Shown piece after piece: positions 44,852 to 57,898 of a stretch of DNA of 64,000 nt. A program made the position numbers and the translations under genes. The stretch's first letter is position 1; every line of letters starts with the position of its first letter. The notes beneath the pieces were generated by a model. It did no database searches. It was not told the DNA's origin and worked only from the letters and a program-made list of their open reading frames with translations. The stretch is from contig NZ_CP013910.1 in NCBI RefSeq assembly GCF_001507665.1, forward strand, positions 313,501 to 377,500, read 5' to 3'. This DNA is from Deinococcus actinosclerus (GTDB taxonomy: Bacteria > Deinococcota > Deinococci > Deinococcales > Deinococcaceae).

Positions 44852-44860
44852 GGTCACCTC

Positions 44861-45493
44861 TCAACCCTTCCTGCTCACGACGACGCGCGCGGGGCGCACG
44901 AGGCGGTCGCCCATGCGGAAGCCCAGCTGGTACACCTGCACGATCACGTCGTCCTCGTCGCCGGGCACGACCTGCAGCGCCTCGTGCCACTGCGGGTCGA
45001 AGGCTTCGCCTTCCTTGCCGGTGGCCTCCAGACCCAGGCCCGCGAACACGCCCAGGATCTTGCCCTGCACGGCCTGCATGCCGGGGATCAGCTTGGCGGG
45101 GTCGGCGGCGCCCATGCTCACGGCGCGGTCCATGTCGTCGTACACGGGCATCAGCGCCTCGGCGGCCTTGCTCACGCCCTGGCCCTGCGCGGCGTTCACG
45201 TCCTCCTGGGTGCGGCGGCGGTAGCTGTCGAAGTCGGTCGCCAGTCGGGCCAGGCGGCCCCTCAGGTCGGCGTTCTCCTTTTCCAGTTCGTCGGCGCGTT
45301 CCAGTTTCGCCATCATCTCCTGCACCTGCCCGAGCATGCCCTCGTCCAGGCCGTCCATGCCGGGGAAGGCGGTCTCGGCGTCCTCGGCCATGTTGTCGGC
45401 CTCGGTGTCGGGGATGTCCAGGCCGTCTTCCGTGACGGTTTTCGCGGCGGTGTCGGTGCGGTCGTTGCTGGGTTTGTGCTGGTCGTCGGTCAT
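44861..45493 (-). CDS. grpE: Nucleotide exchange factor GrpE
   Basis: Releases ADP from DnaK. 210 residues from the ATG at 45493 (AGAGAGG 7 bases upstream); an ATG at 45517 is possible. A long acidic N-terminal tail leads to the coiled-coil dimer helix (MMAKLERADELEKENADLRGRLARLATDFDSYRRR) and the C-terminal beta domain (GEAFDPQWHEALQVVPGD, VQVYQLGFRMGDRLVRPARVVVS). Second gene of the dnaK operon, 251 bases after dnaK, with an SNR-like repeat in that gap. Confidence 0.96.
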   Translation of the reverse strand: MTDDQHKPSNDRTDTAAKTVTEDGLDIPDTEADNMAEDAETAFPGMDGLDEGMLGQVQEMMAKLERADELEKENADLRGRLARLATDFDSYRRRTQEDVNAAQGQGVSKAAEALMPVYDDMDRAVSMGAADPAKLIPGMQAVQGKILGVFAGLGLEATGKEGEAFDPQWHEALQVVPGDEDDVIVQVYQLGFRMGDRLVRPARVVVSRKG

Positions 45494-45533
45494 CTTGGGG
45501 CCTCTCTTGCGGAACATTCGTTCCAGCTTAGTC

Positions 45534-45658
45534 GTACTCCGGGTGAAGGTTCGAAGAACCGCTCAGCCCGAGCGGATGCGAGTAGGAGTCATGCGGGTTC
45601 CGGGCGTGGAGTGGGCAGATCGGTGCTGTTCCGGGCTGTCCACGGAACAGACGGAATC
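45534..45658. repeat. SNR-like repeat between dnaK and grpE, degenerate
   Basis: About 125 bp related throughout to 33917-34071: ACTCCGGGTGAAGG, CCGCTCAGCCCGAGCGGATG, GAGTAGGAG, CGGGTTCCGGGCGTGGAG, CAGATCGGTGCTGTTCCGG. The terminal ATACGGA repeats have decayed. It lies inside the dnaK-grpE spacer and would be transcribed. Confidence 0.7.
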
Positions 45659-45744
45659 TGCGCCGTGCTCGTGGGGCAGGGGAGAGGCGGCGCGCTGGCC
45701 GTCCTCTCCCCTGAAGTATGTGCCTGTTCGTGGAGGACGCGCGC

Positions 45745-47631
<1,887 letters not shown>

Positions 47632-47691
47632 GTTGACTCCTGTGGGGATGGGGATTTGCTGCCGCGCGGGCAGCAGTTCTGATCGCCATAC

Positions 47692-47720
47692 AGCATAGGC
47701 CCACAGTTGCTGGGTGTCAA
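47692..47720 (-). promoter_or_regulatory. dnaK promoter, near-consensus SigA type
   Basis: On the reverse strand TTGACA (47720-47715) and TATGCT (47697-47692) with a 17-base spacer; the transcript leader would be about 55 bases. It is the best promoter match in the window. Confidence 0.85.
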
Positions 47721-47721
47721 T

Positions 47722-47748
47722 AGACTTGAGTGCTATACGCTCAAGTCT
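47722..47748 (-). promoter_or_regulatory. HAIR-type operator (HspR binding site) of dnaK
   Basis: 9 bp perfect inverted repeat AGACTTGAG/CTCAAGTCT (47722-47730, 47740-47748); it fits the HspR-associated repeat CTTGAGT-N7-ACTCAAG with one mismatch. It ends one base from the -35. The hspR gene itself is not in the window. Confidence 0.85.
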
Positions 47749-47765
47749 AAGATTGTCTCAAGGTC

Positions 47766-47810
47766 ATACGGACTCCGGTTGAAGGGTTTGCAAAAACCTT
47801 CGACCGGAGT
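47766..47810. repeat. SNR-like repeat, left-end fragment or terminator hairpin
   Basis: Begins ATACGGACTCCGGTTGAAGG like the 33917 element, then closes as a 14 bp stem (47772-47785 with 47797-47810, one G-T pair) around GTTTGCAAAAA. It lies 6 bases past the stop of the convergent-facing APC transporter gene. Confidence 0.7.
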
Positions 47811-47816
47811 TGACCC

Positions 47817-49769
47817 TTACCCCCCCACGTGCACGATGGGCCGCCGGTCACGGTCCGGTTCGGCGCGGCGCAGGATCTCGCGGGTCAGCGGCGGCACGTC
47901 CCCGCGCCCCCCGATCACGAAATCCAGCGCCAGCTGCAGGGGGCTCTCCTCGGTCCAGCGCATGTACACCTGCGGCGGCGCGCCCTTCTTGCGCAGCGTC
48001 AGCATCACGGCCGCGATCGTGTTCGGGATGCTCGACCCGCGCGCCTTCAGCACCGAGTACGGCCCCACGCGCAGGCCCGTGACCTCCACCACGTCCGTGA
48101 ACTCGCTCGCGTCGTCCACCTCCACCTCCAGGAACAGGAACGGCTCGTCCTCCGGGAGGTGCACCATCTGCCGCACCCGCAGCTCCTGCTTGCTGTACTC
48201 GGCCTCGGACGCCCGGCCCGGATGGTGCGACACGAAGCGCAGCGGCCGGATCGGGTGGGTCTTCAGTACCTCGATGGCCGCCTCGTCGAACTGCACCTGA
48301 CTGACCCGCAGCTCGAATGACCGCGACACGCGCGAACTGACGCCCACCGTGAGGATCAGCACGATGAACAGCAGCGCGATCAGCAGGCCCTGCGGGTTGC
48401 TGAAGATCGTCACGGCGCTCGTGTACACGAAGATGGCGCTGATCACCCCGAACGCCCAGGCCACGCGCGGCTGGCGGCGCCGCACGGCCGTCAGGCACAC
48501 CGCCACCGCCGCCGAGGTCATCATCGCCAGCACCCCGGTCGCGTACGCCGCCGCCTGCGCGTCCACGTTCGCGCGGAAGGCCGCCGTCACCACGAACGCG
48601 ATCAGCAGGTAGATCAGCACCAGCGGGCGGTGCAGCCGCGTCCACTCGGGCGCCATGCCGTAACGCGGCAGGTAGCGCGGCACGATGTTCAGCAGCCCCG
48701 CCATGGCGCTGGCCCCCGCGAACCACAGGATCAGGATGGTGCTCACGTCGTACGCGGTGCCGAACCACTCGCCCAGGTACTCGTGCGCCAGGAACGCCAG
48801 CGCGCGCCCGTTCGCCTCGCCGCCCGGCTGGAACGCCGCCGCCGGGATGAGCAGGGTGGTCACCAGACTGCTCGTGATCAGGAACGCGCTCATCAGCAGC
48901 GCCGCCGTGGTCAGCAGCCGCTTGCCGTTGCGGATGCGCCCGGTGGGTGTCTCCTCGGTGTCGCCCTTGTCCCCCTCGATCAGCGGCATGACGACCACGC
49001 CCGTCTCGAAACCCGACAGGCCCAGCGCCAGCTTCGGGAAGACCAGCAGCGCCGCGCCGATCAGCGCCAGCGGCGAGCCGAAGCCCACGTTCAGCGTGCC
49101 CAGCCACGCCTGCACCAGCTCCGGCTGGCTCAGGATCACCTGCGCGCCCTTGCCGATCACCACGGCGCTCAGGCACAGGTACGCCACGACGAGCACCACC
49201 GCGATCCCGATGGCCTCCTTGAAGCCCTTGAGGAACACCGCGCCCAGCAGCAGCAGCAGCAGCAGCGTCACGCCCACCTGATGCCCCTCCAGCGCCGTCT
49301 TCAGGAACGGGTTCTCGATCATGTGCGCCGAGGCGTCCGCCGCCGACAGTGTGATCGTGATGATGAAGCCGGTCGCCACGAACCCGATCAGCGACAGCAC
49401 CAGGAACTTGCTGGGCCAATACGACAGCAGCCGCTCAAGCATGCTGATCGACCCGTCCCCGTGCGGGCTGTCCTCCGCCACCCGGCGGTACATCGGCAGC
49501 GCCCCGAACAGCGTCACGAGCACGAGCACCAGCGTCGCGAAGGGCGACACCGCCCCGGCGGCCAGCGCCGCGATGCCCGGCTGGTAGCCCAGGGTGCTGA
49601 AGTAGTCCACCCCGGTCAGGCACATCACCTTCCACCAGGGGTGCTTGCGCTCGTGCGCCTCCACCTCACCCTCGGCCTCGTAGAAGCCCTCCTGCTGCGG
49701 GTGATCCTCCTGCTGGAGCACCCAGCGGGAGACTTTCTGTGACAGGGGCCTCAACGGCGAGGAGGGCAT
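47817..49769 (-). CDS. APC-superfamily membrane transporter with cytosolic C-terminal domain
   Basis: 650 residues. About 12 membrane helices fill residues 45-470 ([21 protein letters not shown] in helix 1; [50 protein letters not shown]), the amino acid/polyamine/potassium (APC) fold. The last 170 residues are soluble ([42 protein letters not shown]), as in KUP and related carriers, and may regulate transport. The substrate, an amino acid or K+, cannot be fixed from sequence. It has no operon partner. Confidence 0.84.
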   Translation of the reverse strand: MPSSPLRPLSQKVSRWVLQQEDHPQQEGFYEAEGEVEAHERKHPWWKVMCLTGVDYFSTLGYQPGIAALAAGAVSPFATLVLVLVTLFGALPMYRRVAEDSPHGDGSISMLERLLSYWPSKFLVLSLIGFVATGFIITITLSAADASAHMIENPFLKTALEGHQVGVTLLLLLLLGAVFLKGFKEAIGIAVVLVVAYLCLSAVVIGKGAQVILSQPELVQAWLGTLNVGFGSPLALIGAALLVFPKLALGLSGFETGVVVMPLIEGDKGDTEETPTGRIRNGKRLLTTAALLMSAFLITSSLVTTLLIPAAAFQPGGEANGRALAFLAHEYLGEWFGTAYDVSTILILWFAGASAMAGLLNIVPRYLPRYGMAPEWTRLHRPLVLIYLLIAFVVTAAFRANVDAQAAAYATGVLAMMTSAAVAVCLTAVRRRQPRVAWAFGVISAIFVYTSAVTIFSNPQGLLIALLFIVLILTVGVSSRVSRSFELRVSQVQFDEAAIEVLKTHPIRPLRFVSHHPGRASEAEYSKQELRVRQMVHLPEDEPFLFLEVEVDDASEFTDVVEVTGLRVGPYSVLKARGSSIPNTIAAVMLTLRKKGAPPQVYMRWTEESPLQLALDFVIGGRGDVPPLTREILRRAEPDRDRRPIVHVGG

Positions 49770-49842
49770 GACTCGCGGAGTATCCGCCTTTCAGCGCCAG
49801 AAAGAAAGGTGTCGGGTCTCACGGTATGGGGAAGACAGCCGC

Positions 49843-49914
49843 AAGAGGGGATGAGTGCGGAGGTCGCCCCCCAGCACCCATCCCCTCTTACCTATCGACT
49901 TTCAGCCATCGACT
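49843..49914. repeat. Hairpin with repeat copy D after the gdh gene
   Basis: A 16 bp stem with one G-U pair (49843-49858 with 49874-49889), then CTATCGACTTTCAGCCATCGAC, which matches the arm of copy A at about three-quarters of positions. It directly follows the catalytic glutamate dehydrogenase stop and probably ends that operon. Confidence 0.68.
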
Positions 49915-49916
49915 GC

Positions 49917-51239
49917 TTACGGGTACAGGCCGCGCAGGGCGCGCGCTTCGAGCACGCGGGTGCAGGCCACGATGTACACGGCGGTGCGCAGCGTCACGCC
50001 GTGGCGTTCCTTCACGTCCCACAGGCTGCCGAAGGCCTCGCTCATGATGCGGTCCAGGCGCTTGTTGATCTCGTCTTCGGTCCAGAAGAACGAGCTGAAG
50101 TCCTGCACCCACTCGAAGTACGACACGGTCACGCCGCCGGCGTTCGCCAGCACGTCCGGCACGACCGTCACGCCCCGCTCGGCGAGCAGGTCGTCCGCAG
50201 CGGGAATGGTGGGGCCGTTGGCGCCCTCCACGATCAGTTTCGCCCTGATCTGCCCGGCGTTCGCCAGGGTGATCTGCTTTTCCAGCGCGGCGGGGATCAT
50301 CACGTCGCAGTCCACGCCCCAGAACTCGTCGCGCGTGATCTCCTCGGTGCCGGGCATGTCGGTGATCTTGCCGGTGCGGCGCAGGTGCTCCAGCGCGGCC
50401 TTCGGGTCGATCCCGGCGTCGCTGTGGATCGTGCCGGTCACGTCCTGGATGGCGACGATCTTCGCGCCGTGCTCATGGAAGATGCGCGCGGCGGCCTCGC
50501 CCACGTTCCCGAAGCCCTGCACCGCCACCCGCGCGCCCTGCATGGGCATCCCGAGTTTCTTCATGGCCTCCGCGCCGGTCACGAACACGCCGCGCCCGGT
50601 GGCGTCGCCGCGGCCCAGGCTGCCGCCCAGCGACACGGGCTTGCCGGTCACGACGCCGGTCGCGGTGCGGCCCACGTTCATGGAGTACGTGTCCATCATC
50701 CACGCCATCGTCTGCGGGTTGGTGTTCACGTCCGGCGCGGGGATGTCCTTCTCCGGCCCGATGATCAGGCCGATCTCGGTGGTGTAGCGGCGCGTCAGGC
50801 GCTCGAGTTCCCCGGTGCTGTACTTGCGCGGGTCGATGCGGATGCCGCCCTTGCCGCCCCCGTACGGGAGGTTCACGGCGGCGTTCTTCACGGTCATCCA
50901 CGCGGACAGCGCCATGACCTCGCTGAGCGTCACGTCCTGGTGGTAGCGCACGCCGCCCTTGGCGGGGCCGCGCGACGTGTTGTGCTGCACGCGGTAGCCC
51001 TCGAAGTGCGCGACCGTGCCGTCATCAAGGTGGATGGGCACGTCCACGACCAGGATGCGCTTGGGCCGCTTGAGCGTCTCGGCCCAGTAGGCGAGCTTGC
51101 CGAGGTAGGGCGTGACGCGCTCGACCTGCTCGAGGTAGATCTCGTACGGCCCGATGTTGTTCGGGTCGAGGTAGCTGGGAATGGCGTGCGCGCCGGATTT
51201 GGGCCCAGTGCTGTTGGTCGGATCTTGCGTGGCGGTCAT
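49917..51239 (-). CDS. Glutamate dehydrogenase, catalytic subunit (GdhB-like)
   Basis: Interconverts glutamate and 2-oxoglutarate plus ammonia. 440 residues from the ATG at 51239 with GGAGG 7 bases upstream. Substrate and catalytic residues are complete: Lys in [12 protein letters not shown], Lys in [13 protein letters not shown], and Asp in PAPDVNTN. The Rossmann domain has [18 protein letters not shown]-terminal [19 protein letters not shown] is typical. It is the second gene of the pair; the paralogue upstream lacks one of these Lys residues, as expected for a regulatory partner. Confidence 0.93.
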   Translation of the reverse strand: MTATQDPTNSTGPKSGAHAIPSYLDPNNIGPYEIYLEQVERVTPYLGKLAYWAETLKRPKRILVVDVPIHLDDGTVAHFEGYRVQHNTSRGPAKGGVRYHQDVTLSEVMALSAWMTVKNAAVNLPYGGGKGGIRIDPRKYSTGELERLTRRYTTEIGLIIGPEKDIPAPDVNTNPQTMAWMMDTYSMNVGRTATGVVTGKPVSLGGSLGRGDATGRGVFVTGAEAMKKLGMPMQGARVAVQGFGNVGEAAARIFHEHGAKIVAIQDVTGTIHSDAGIDPKAALEHLRRTGKITDMPGTEEITRDEFWGVDCDVMIPAALEKQITLANAGQIRAKLIVEGANGPTIPAADDLLAERGVTVVPDVLANAGGVTVSYFEWVQDFSSFFWTEDEINKRLDRIMSEAFGSLWDVKERHGVTLRTAVYIVACTRVLEARALRGLYP

Positions 51240-51342
51240 GGCAGTGCCTCCAGGGAAGGAGAGGGGGGAGGGGTGGTTCGTCTTCGCCGCGCGGGGCGGC
51301 CCGCGCGTTGCCGCTGGTGAATTCAGCGCGCCGGGAAGGCGG

Positions 51343-52587
<1,245 letters not shown>

Positions 52588-53004
52588 TTGACGGTCTCCT
52601 TCCCTTCGGTGGGAACTGGGGTGGGTGGTGTGGTTTGGCTCAGGCGCAGCATACACGCGCCCGGTGAGACGCATAGACAGGTGCCGCGCCGCCTCGTCCC
52701 ACGATGCCGTCCGTGTGTCGAGGGGTGAACCCCCGAAGTTGTATCCAGTATCCACAGAGGCGTCAACCCCGCTTTCTCACGCTGAACACGCGCAAAACCT
52801 GAACCGCTTCCACCTCGGCCCTGCGTGGCCCGGCCGCCCACAACCTGCCGAACGGCAATCCAGTCTTCCAACGCCGCCGACCGCCCCACCGCACACCGGC
52901 GTCCCACGCGGCAGGACGGTCCGGGCGGTCTGAACCCGGTTCAGATCGGACCTCTATAGAAAGGAGGGGAGCCAGCACGGTTCCCCTCCCACCCTCAACC
53001 GGTG
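52588..53004. other. Intergenic region upstream of the gdh pair, 417 bp
   Basis: Contains a candidate gdh -10 TATGCT (52653-52648, reverse strand) without a good -35, a perfect 15-base palindrome CTGAACC-C-GGTTCAG (52931-52945, unknown role), and the terminator of the polyprenyl synthase gene (52963-52989). The rest, about 52660-52925, shows no ORF or RNA I can support. Confidence 0.5.
52963..52989 (-). terminator. Hairpin terminator of the polyprenyl synthase gene
   Basis: 11 bp stem (52963-52973 with 52979-52989, one wobble pair) and loop AGCAC, 15 bases after the stop codon. Confidence 0.75.
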
Positions 53005-53979
<975 letters not shown>

Positions 53980-54116
53980 GCGCGCAGTATAGGGAGGGGA
54001 GGGGCAGCCAAACGTACCACCCCCCCCAGCTGCTGCCCCGGGGATGAAGGCTCCCGCACCGCCGTGAGTGCTTTGTCCCTCGCAGCGCACACGCTCCTCA
54101 TGCTACAAAGCAGGGT

Positions 54117-54701
54117 ATGGAAAGTGTCGTTGCTCTCTTCCGCGAACCCCAGCAGGCGCAGGGGGCGTTGCAGACCCTGCTGCAGCGCGGCTTTGACCGT
54201 GACCACCTCGGCTTTGCCCTGACGGACGTCGTCGCGCAGGAGGACATCGCCCAGCAGACCGGCGTCAGCCCCGAAGCCGGTCAGCCCGCCGGGTCCGCCG
54301 CCGTCCTGAAGGGCGCGTGGCTGGGGATTCTGGGCGGCCTCGTGCTGACCGTGCCCATCTGGCTGCTGCTGCTCATCATTCCGGTGACCCGCATCTACGC
54401 CCACGGCGGCGTGCTGGGCATCCTGTTCGGCGTGATCGGCGGCGGCGCCCTGGGCGGCCTGTTCGGCGCGCTGGCGGGCAGCGACCACGGCGACTTCGTG
54501 AACCTGCTGCGCCGCATGGGCGTCCCGGCCGAGCAGGCCGAGAAGTTCTACGGCGGCATGAAGGGCGGCCACGTCATGGTGATCGCCCGTGACCCCAGCG
54601 GCCAGCGGGCCGACGAGGTGCTGAGCGTCATGCGCAAGCACGGTGCCGTGAAACTGGAAGACGCCGTGGGCGCCGGGCAGCTTCAGAGCGAACGCCACTG
54701 A
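54117..54701 (+). CDS. General-stress-type membrane protein (YflT-like N-terminus)
   Basis: 194 residues. N-terminal VVALFREPQQAQGALQTLLQRGFDRDHLGFALTD looks like the short alpha/beta domain of heat-induced YflT-type proteins. Two adjacent membrane segments at about 64-120 (GAWLGILGGLVLTVPIWLLLLIIPV; GGVLGILFGVIGGGALGGLFGALAG) are Gly-rich and could form a glycine-zipper hairpin, then FYGGMKGGHVMVIARDPSG closes the domain. Probably involved in stress tolerance, by resemblance only. Confidence 0.7.
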   Translation: MESVVALFREPQQAQGALQTLLQRGFDRDHLGFALTDVVAQEDIAQQTGVSPEAGQPAGSAAVLKGAWLGILGGLVLTVPIWLLLLIIPVTRIYAHGGVLGILFGVIGGGALGGLFGALAGSDHGDFVNLLRRMGVPAEQAEKFYGGMKGGHVMVIARDPSGQRADEVLSVMRKHGAVKLEDAVGAGQLQSERH

Positions 54702-54713
54702 ACTGCCCGAGGC

Positions 54714-54750
54714 TGCGGCCCGCGATCCGGACGAACCGGCGCGGGCCGCA
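54714..54750 (+). terminator. Hairpin terminator
   Basis: 11 bp perfect arms TGCGGCCCGCG (54714-54724) and CGCGGGCCGCA (54740-54750), 13 bases past the stop codon. Confidence 0.8.
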
Positions 54751-54816
54751 CCTCATGTGCCGGTCCAGCAGGCCAGAGGCAAGAGCGCTGTCAGACCCTG
54801 CGGGTACACTGCGGAC

Positions 54817-55053
54817 ATGTTCGGTCGCCGCGTCCCTCCCCACCTCGTCTTCGCTTTCAGTCTGCTGCTGGCGGCCCTGTGCGGCTGGGCCGCCTACGCA
54901 GGCGTGACGGGCGGCAAGGTCGTGTGGGGGGTCGTCGCGGCGGTGTTCGCCGTGTGGTTCACCGTGGACGCCGTCCGCTCCTACGGGTGGGCGCAGGCGA
55001 AGAAACGCGCGGACGCCGAGACGCGCGCCCAGAACCGCCCGAACCTCAAGTAA
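54817..55053 (+). CDS. Small two-helix membrane protein
   Basis: 78 residues from the ATG at 54817; TACACT (54805-54810) is 6 bases upstream and rules out the longer frame from 54757. Two membrane helices (LVFAFSLLLAALCGWAAYAGV; VVWGVVAAVFAVWFTVDAV) and a basic cytoplasmic tail (AQAKKRADAETRAQNRP). No known family. Its last 8 bases overlap the 3' end of the convergent GNAT gene. Confidence 0.75.
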   Translation: MFGRRVPPHLVFAFSLLLAALCGWAAYAGVTGGKVVWGVVAAVFAVWFTVDAVRSYGWAQAKKRADAETRAQNRPNLK

Positions 55054-55639
55054 GCTCCCGGCGTACCCAGAAACGCATCGGTTTGGGTGTGTCCTGGCCT
55101 TCGCCCACGTCCGGCCAGGACAGGGTCGTGTGCAGGTCCGGGCGTTCCACGTACCCGCGCGCCGCCCAGAAGGCGTTCAGTGGCCGGTAGGGCTGCGGCC
55201 GCAGCGGATGATCCTCCGGGCGCTGCACCGCGCAGAAGGCCGTCACGCTCAGGCCCAGCGTGCGGGCGTGCGCCTCACGCCCGTCGAAGAAGGCGTGGCC
55301 CAGCCCGCGCCCCCGGTACTCGGGCAGCAGGACGCTCTCGCCGAGGTACAGCACGTCCCGCTCGTCGAACTCCGGGTCCACGAAGGGGGCGCGGATCTCG
55401 GCCATCTCCTGCGTCAGCGGCAGGGCGCTGCTGGCCCCCACCACCTGCCCGCCGTCGCGCGCCAGGAGCACCAGGGCGTCGGGCGCGTCCAGGTAGGTGC
55501 GCAGGTACGTCTCCTCGTACGCCGCGCTGCCCTCGTACAGGTAGGGGAACTCACGGAACACCGTGATGCGCAGCCGCGCCAGATCCGCGATGAACGGCGC
55601 CAGGTCCGGGCCGCTCACCGCCTCGACCCTCAGGGTCAA
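55046..55639 (-). CDS. GNAT-family acetyltransferase
   Basis: 197 residues if it starts at the TTG at 55639, which overlaps the TGA of the upstream SnoaL-like gene (TTGA); no ATG or GTG fits better. The acetyl-CoA loop is LPEYRGRGLGHAFFDGREAHA, preceded by LYLGESVL; the N-terminus IADLARLRITVFREFPYLYEG is seen in related GNAT proteins. Substrate unknown. Coupled to the SnoaL-like gene. Confidence 0.82.
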   Translation of the reverse strand: MTLRVEAVSGPDLAPFIADLARLRITVFREFPYLYEGSAAYEETYLRTYLDAPDALVLLARDGGQVVGASSALPLTQEMAEIRAPFVDPEFDERDVLYLGESVLLPEYRGRGLGHAFFDGREAHARTLGLSVTAFCAVQRPEDHPLRPQPYRPLNAFWAARGYVERPDLHTTLSWPDVGEGQDTPKPMRFWVRRELT

Positions 55640-56043
55640 GCACCCACCTGCCGGGACCAGTCCGCGAGGTTGTAGTAGTTCGTGACCCGCGCGATCTGCC
55701 CGCCGCGCACCTCGAAGAACGCCCCGACCGGCAGGACGTAGCGCTGCCCGCGCGCCTCGGGCAGCCCGGGATCGGTGCGCAGGTACTCGCCGTGAATCAC
55801 GAACTCCGCGCTCGCCCGCGCGCCGTCGGGCGTGCTCATGATCACCAGCTCGCGCGCCTGCTCGCGGTAGTGGGCGTCCATCTTCGCCAGGAACGCCCGG
55901 AAGGCCTCCAGGCCCACCTGCGTCTCGCCCTCGTTGATGTCGTGGCGCACGTCGTCGGTGAGCAGGGCCAGCATGCCCGCGAAGTCGGCGGCGTTGAAGG
56001 CGGCGTAATACTGCTCGATCAGCGTCAGGGTCGTGCCGTGCAT
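55636..56043 (-). CDS. SnoaL-like/NTF2-fold protein
   Basis: 135 residues from the ATG at 56043 (MHGTTLTLIEQYYAAFNAADF), with TATGGT 6 bases upstream; the longer frame to 56067 would start inside the promoter. The NTF2-like pattern is clear: helix then FAGMLALLTDDVRHDINEGETQVGLEAFRAFL and AFFEVRGGQIARVTNYYNLADW. Family members are small isomerases, cyclases or ligand carriers. No reaction can be assigned. Confidence 0.84.
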   Translation of the reverse strand: MHGTTLTLIEQYYAAFNAADFAGMLALLTDDVRHDINEGETQVGLEAFRAFLAKMDAHYREQARELVIMSTPDGARASAEFVIHGEYLRTDPGLPEARGQRYVLPVGAFFEVRGGQIARVTNYYNLADWSRQVGA

Positions 56044-56374
56044 GGCCGCACCATACGGCATGACCACCCGGCGGCAGGGTCACGGCCCGGGGGGCACGCC
56101 GCGCGCCGGTGAACGCCACTTCAGCCGGTCGTGTCCCCGCATTCATGAGCCCGGGGCACCCTGCGAGGCGGCCTGGCGACGCTGGGGCGTCAGTCCGGCC
56201 TGGAGGGCCGGTCGGCCCTGCTCCGTCCCTGCGGCCGCCGCCGCAGTCCACCCGCCTGTCGCGATCAGGAAATTCGCGCGCTTGACGCCTGCGAATCTGC
56301 TACTTTAGGAACACTTTATTCAGCAGTGAATCGTTTCACCCGCCGGGAAACGGCCCAACTGGAGGAACTCACGC
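56044..56374. other. Intergenic region upstream of the 482-residue protein gene, 331 bp
   Basis: TATGGT (SnoaL-like promoter) is at the left end. Near the right end TTGACG (56281-56286) is followed by TAGGAA 18 bases later, a possible promoter, and ATTCA-GCAG-TGAAT (inverted, near 56320) could be an operator. I do not see the 17 bp radiation/desiccation response motif. The rest is unexplained. Confidence 0.45.
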
Positions 56375-57823
56375 GTGAAAGCCCTGCGCTACATCATCAC
56401 CCGCCCCTGCCTGCAGGAAGGCAGCCTGCGCCTTCTGAAGTACCTGGAAGGCACGTTCCCCAGCGCCGGCCCCATCACGCTGGTCGATGATCACGGCCAG
56501 GAGCACTCCGCGCAGGTCGACCCGCAGGCGCGGCGCATCACCGGCCTGGGCAGCCTGTACCACGCCCAGAACCTCGGGGTGAACGACGTCCTGATGATCA
56601 CGCCCCTCACGGCCGGGCGCTATCAGGTCGAGTCGATCGTCAAACCCCACGCGCCACCCCCAGCGCCGCGCCGCGAGACGCCCAAGAAACCCGAGACCCG
56701 CCGGGTGGTGGTCGCCACGACGCCGCACGTGCGCGAGGTGAGGGTGCAGGAGGTGCGCCCCAGCCTGGGTGCCCAGGCCGACGTGCCGGCCGACGCCTCC
56801 CGCGCGGCCGAACCGCGGCCCGCAGAGCAACGTCAGGCCGAGCAACGTCAGGCCGACCGCCGCCCGGCAGAGCAGCGCGCCGAGACCCGCCCTGCGGATA
56901 GCCGCGCCGAGGAGCGCGCGACCGACGCCACCCGCACGGCCCAGGACACCCCGCGACCCGACGTGAGCGCGCGCAGCCAGAGTGGCCGTGACCCGGTCCC
57001 GGCGGCCTCCCCCCGCGTGACCCCCCGCGCCGCGCCCGCAGGGACCAGCGTGAAGCCCGGTGCCGGCGCGACCGTCCGTCCCCTGGACGTCCGCTTCGAC
57101 GCGCCGGCACCGGCCCCCCTGGCACCGGCGCCCACCGCCACCCCGGGCGCCCTGCAGCTGCGCGGCGACGCAGCCCACCTCGCGGAACTCGCGCGCCTGA
57201 CCGGCTACCGCCTGGACGACCTGGGCAGCGGCGTGCTGCGGCTGCACGCGGAACTGGGCGCCCACAGCTACGCGGTGCTGGTCGCCACGAGCGAGGCGGC
57301 CGTCCGGGCCGACGCCTGGAAGGAACCGGCCGACTACTGCGTGCTCCTGACGGCCGAACACGACCGGGCCGTCAACACCCCCCGCCTGACCCGCGAGGCG
57401 CTCGACGCGCTGATCGAGCACGCCCAGCTGGCGCCGCTGTCCCCCGTGGACCTGCGTGGCTACTGGAAGGCCGGCAGTGTGGACCTGGAAGCGGCCGCCA
57501 GCGTCGCGGAACTCGTGGGCGCCCACCTGGCGCAGCGTGGCGCCTTCAGCGCCGTGCTGCTGACCCTGGCGCAGCAGCCCGCCCACTCGCTGGTCAGCGT
57601 GCAGCGCCTCGCCGAGCGGCTGGGCAGCGGCGTGAACTACGCGGAACTGGGCAGCATCCTCGACACCCTGACCCGCGCGCCCTTCCTGGCACTGACCCCG
57701 CTGCCCGGCGGGCAGTACCTGCTGCGCAGCGGTGTGGCGGAGCTGCTGACCGAACTGGCCGACTACGCCGAAGGGGTGCGGCGCCGCCTGCGCGTCCCGG
57801 CCCGCGAAGCCGTGCCCGCCTGA
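56375..57823 (+). CDS. Unrecognised two-domain protein next to mutY
   Basis: 482 residues from a GTG with GGAGG 9 bases upstream. Residues 1-92 ([62 protein letters not shown]) look like a small beta-barrel DNA-binding domain of B3/AbrB type. Residues 95-255 are a low-complexity linker rich in Ala, Arg, Glu and Pro with repeated [10 protein letters not shown]. Residues 260-482 form a folded alpha/beta region ([30 protein letters not shown]) I cannot name. Placed 75 bases before mutY. A role in DNA binding or repair is a guess from fold and neighbour. Confidence 0.75.
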   Translation: MKALRYIITRPCLQEGSLRLLKYLEGTFPSAGPITLVDDHGQEHSAQVDPQARRITGLGSLYHAQNLGVNDVLMITPLTAGRYQVESIVKPHAPPPAPRRETPKKPETRRVVVATTPHVREVRVQEVRPSLGAQADVPADASRAAEPRPAEQRQAEQRQADRRPAEQRAETRPADSRAEERATDATRTAQDTPRPDVSARSQSGRDPVPAASPRVTPRAAPAGTSVKPGAGATVRPLDVRFDAPAPAPLAPAPTATPGALQLRGDAAHLAELARLTGYRLDDLGSGVLRLHAELGAHSYAVLVATSEAAVRADAWKEPADYCVLLTAEHDRAVNTPRLTREALDALIEHAQLAPLSPVDLRGYWKAGSVDLEAAASVAELVGAHLAQRGAFSAVLLTLAQQPAHSLVSVQRLAERLGSGVNYAELGSILDTLTRAPFLALTPLPGGQYLLRSGVAELLTELADYAEGVRRRLRVPAREAVPA

Positions 57824-57898
57824 TCCCACCGGGGCCAGACCGGCCCAACCTGAATGCCGAACACGATCCCACCGGCACCGCGCTCCTAGACTGGCGCG

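Noticed and set aside
49770..49842. c-di-AMP or other riboswitch upstream of the APC transporter
   Set aside because: The space before the start is short and shows no conserved riboswitch core; the hairpin there belongs to the neighbouring gene's 3' end.
52931..52945. Palindrome CTGAACC-C-GGTTCAG as a radiation response motif
   Set aside because: It does not match the known RDRM consensus and no damage gene follows it.
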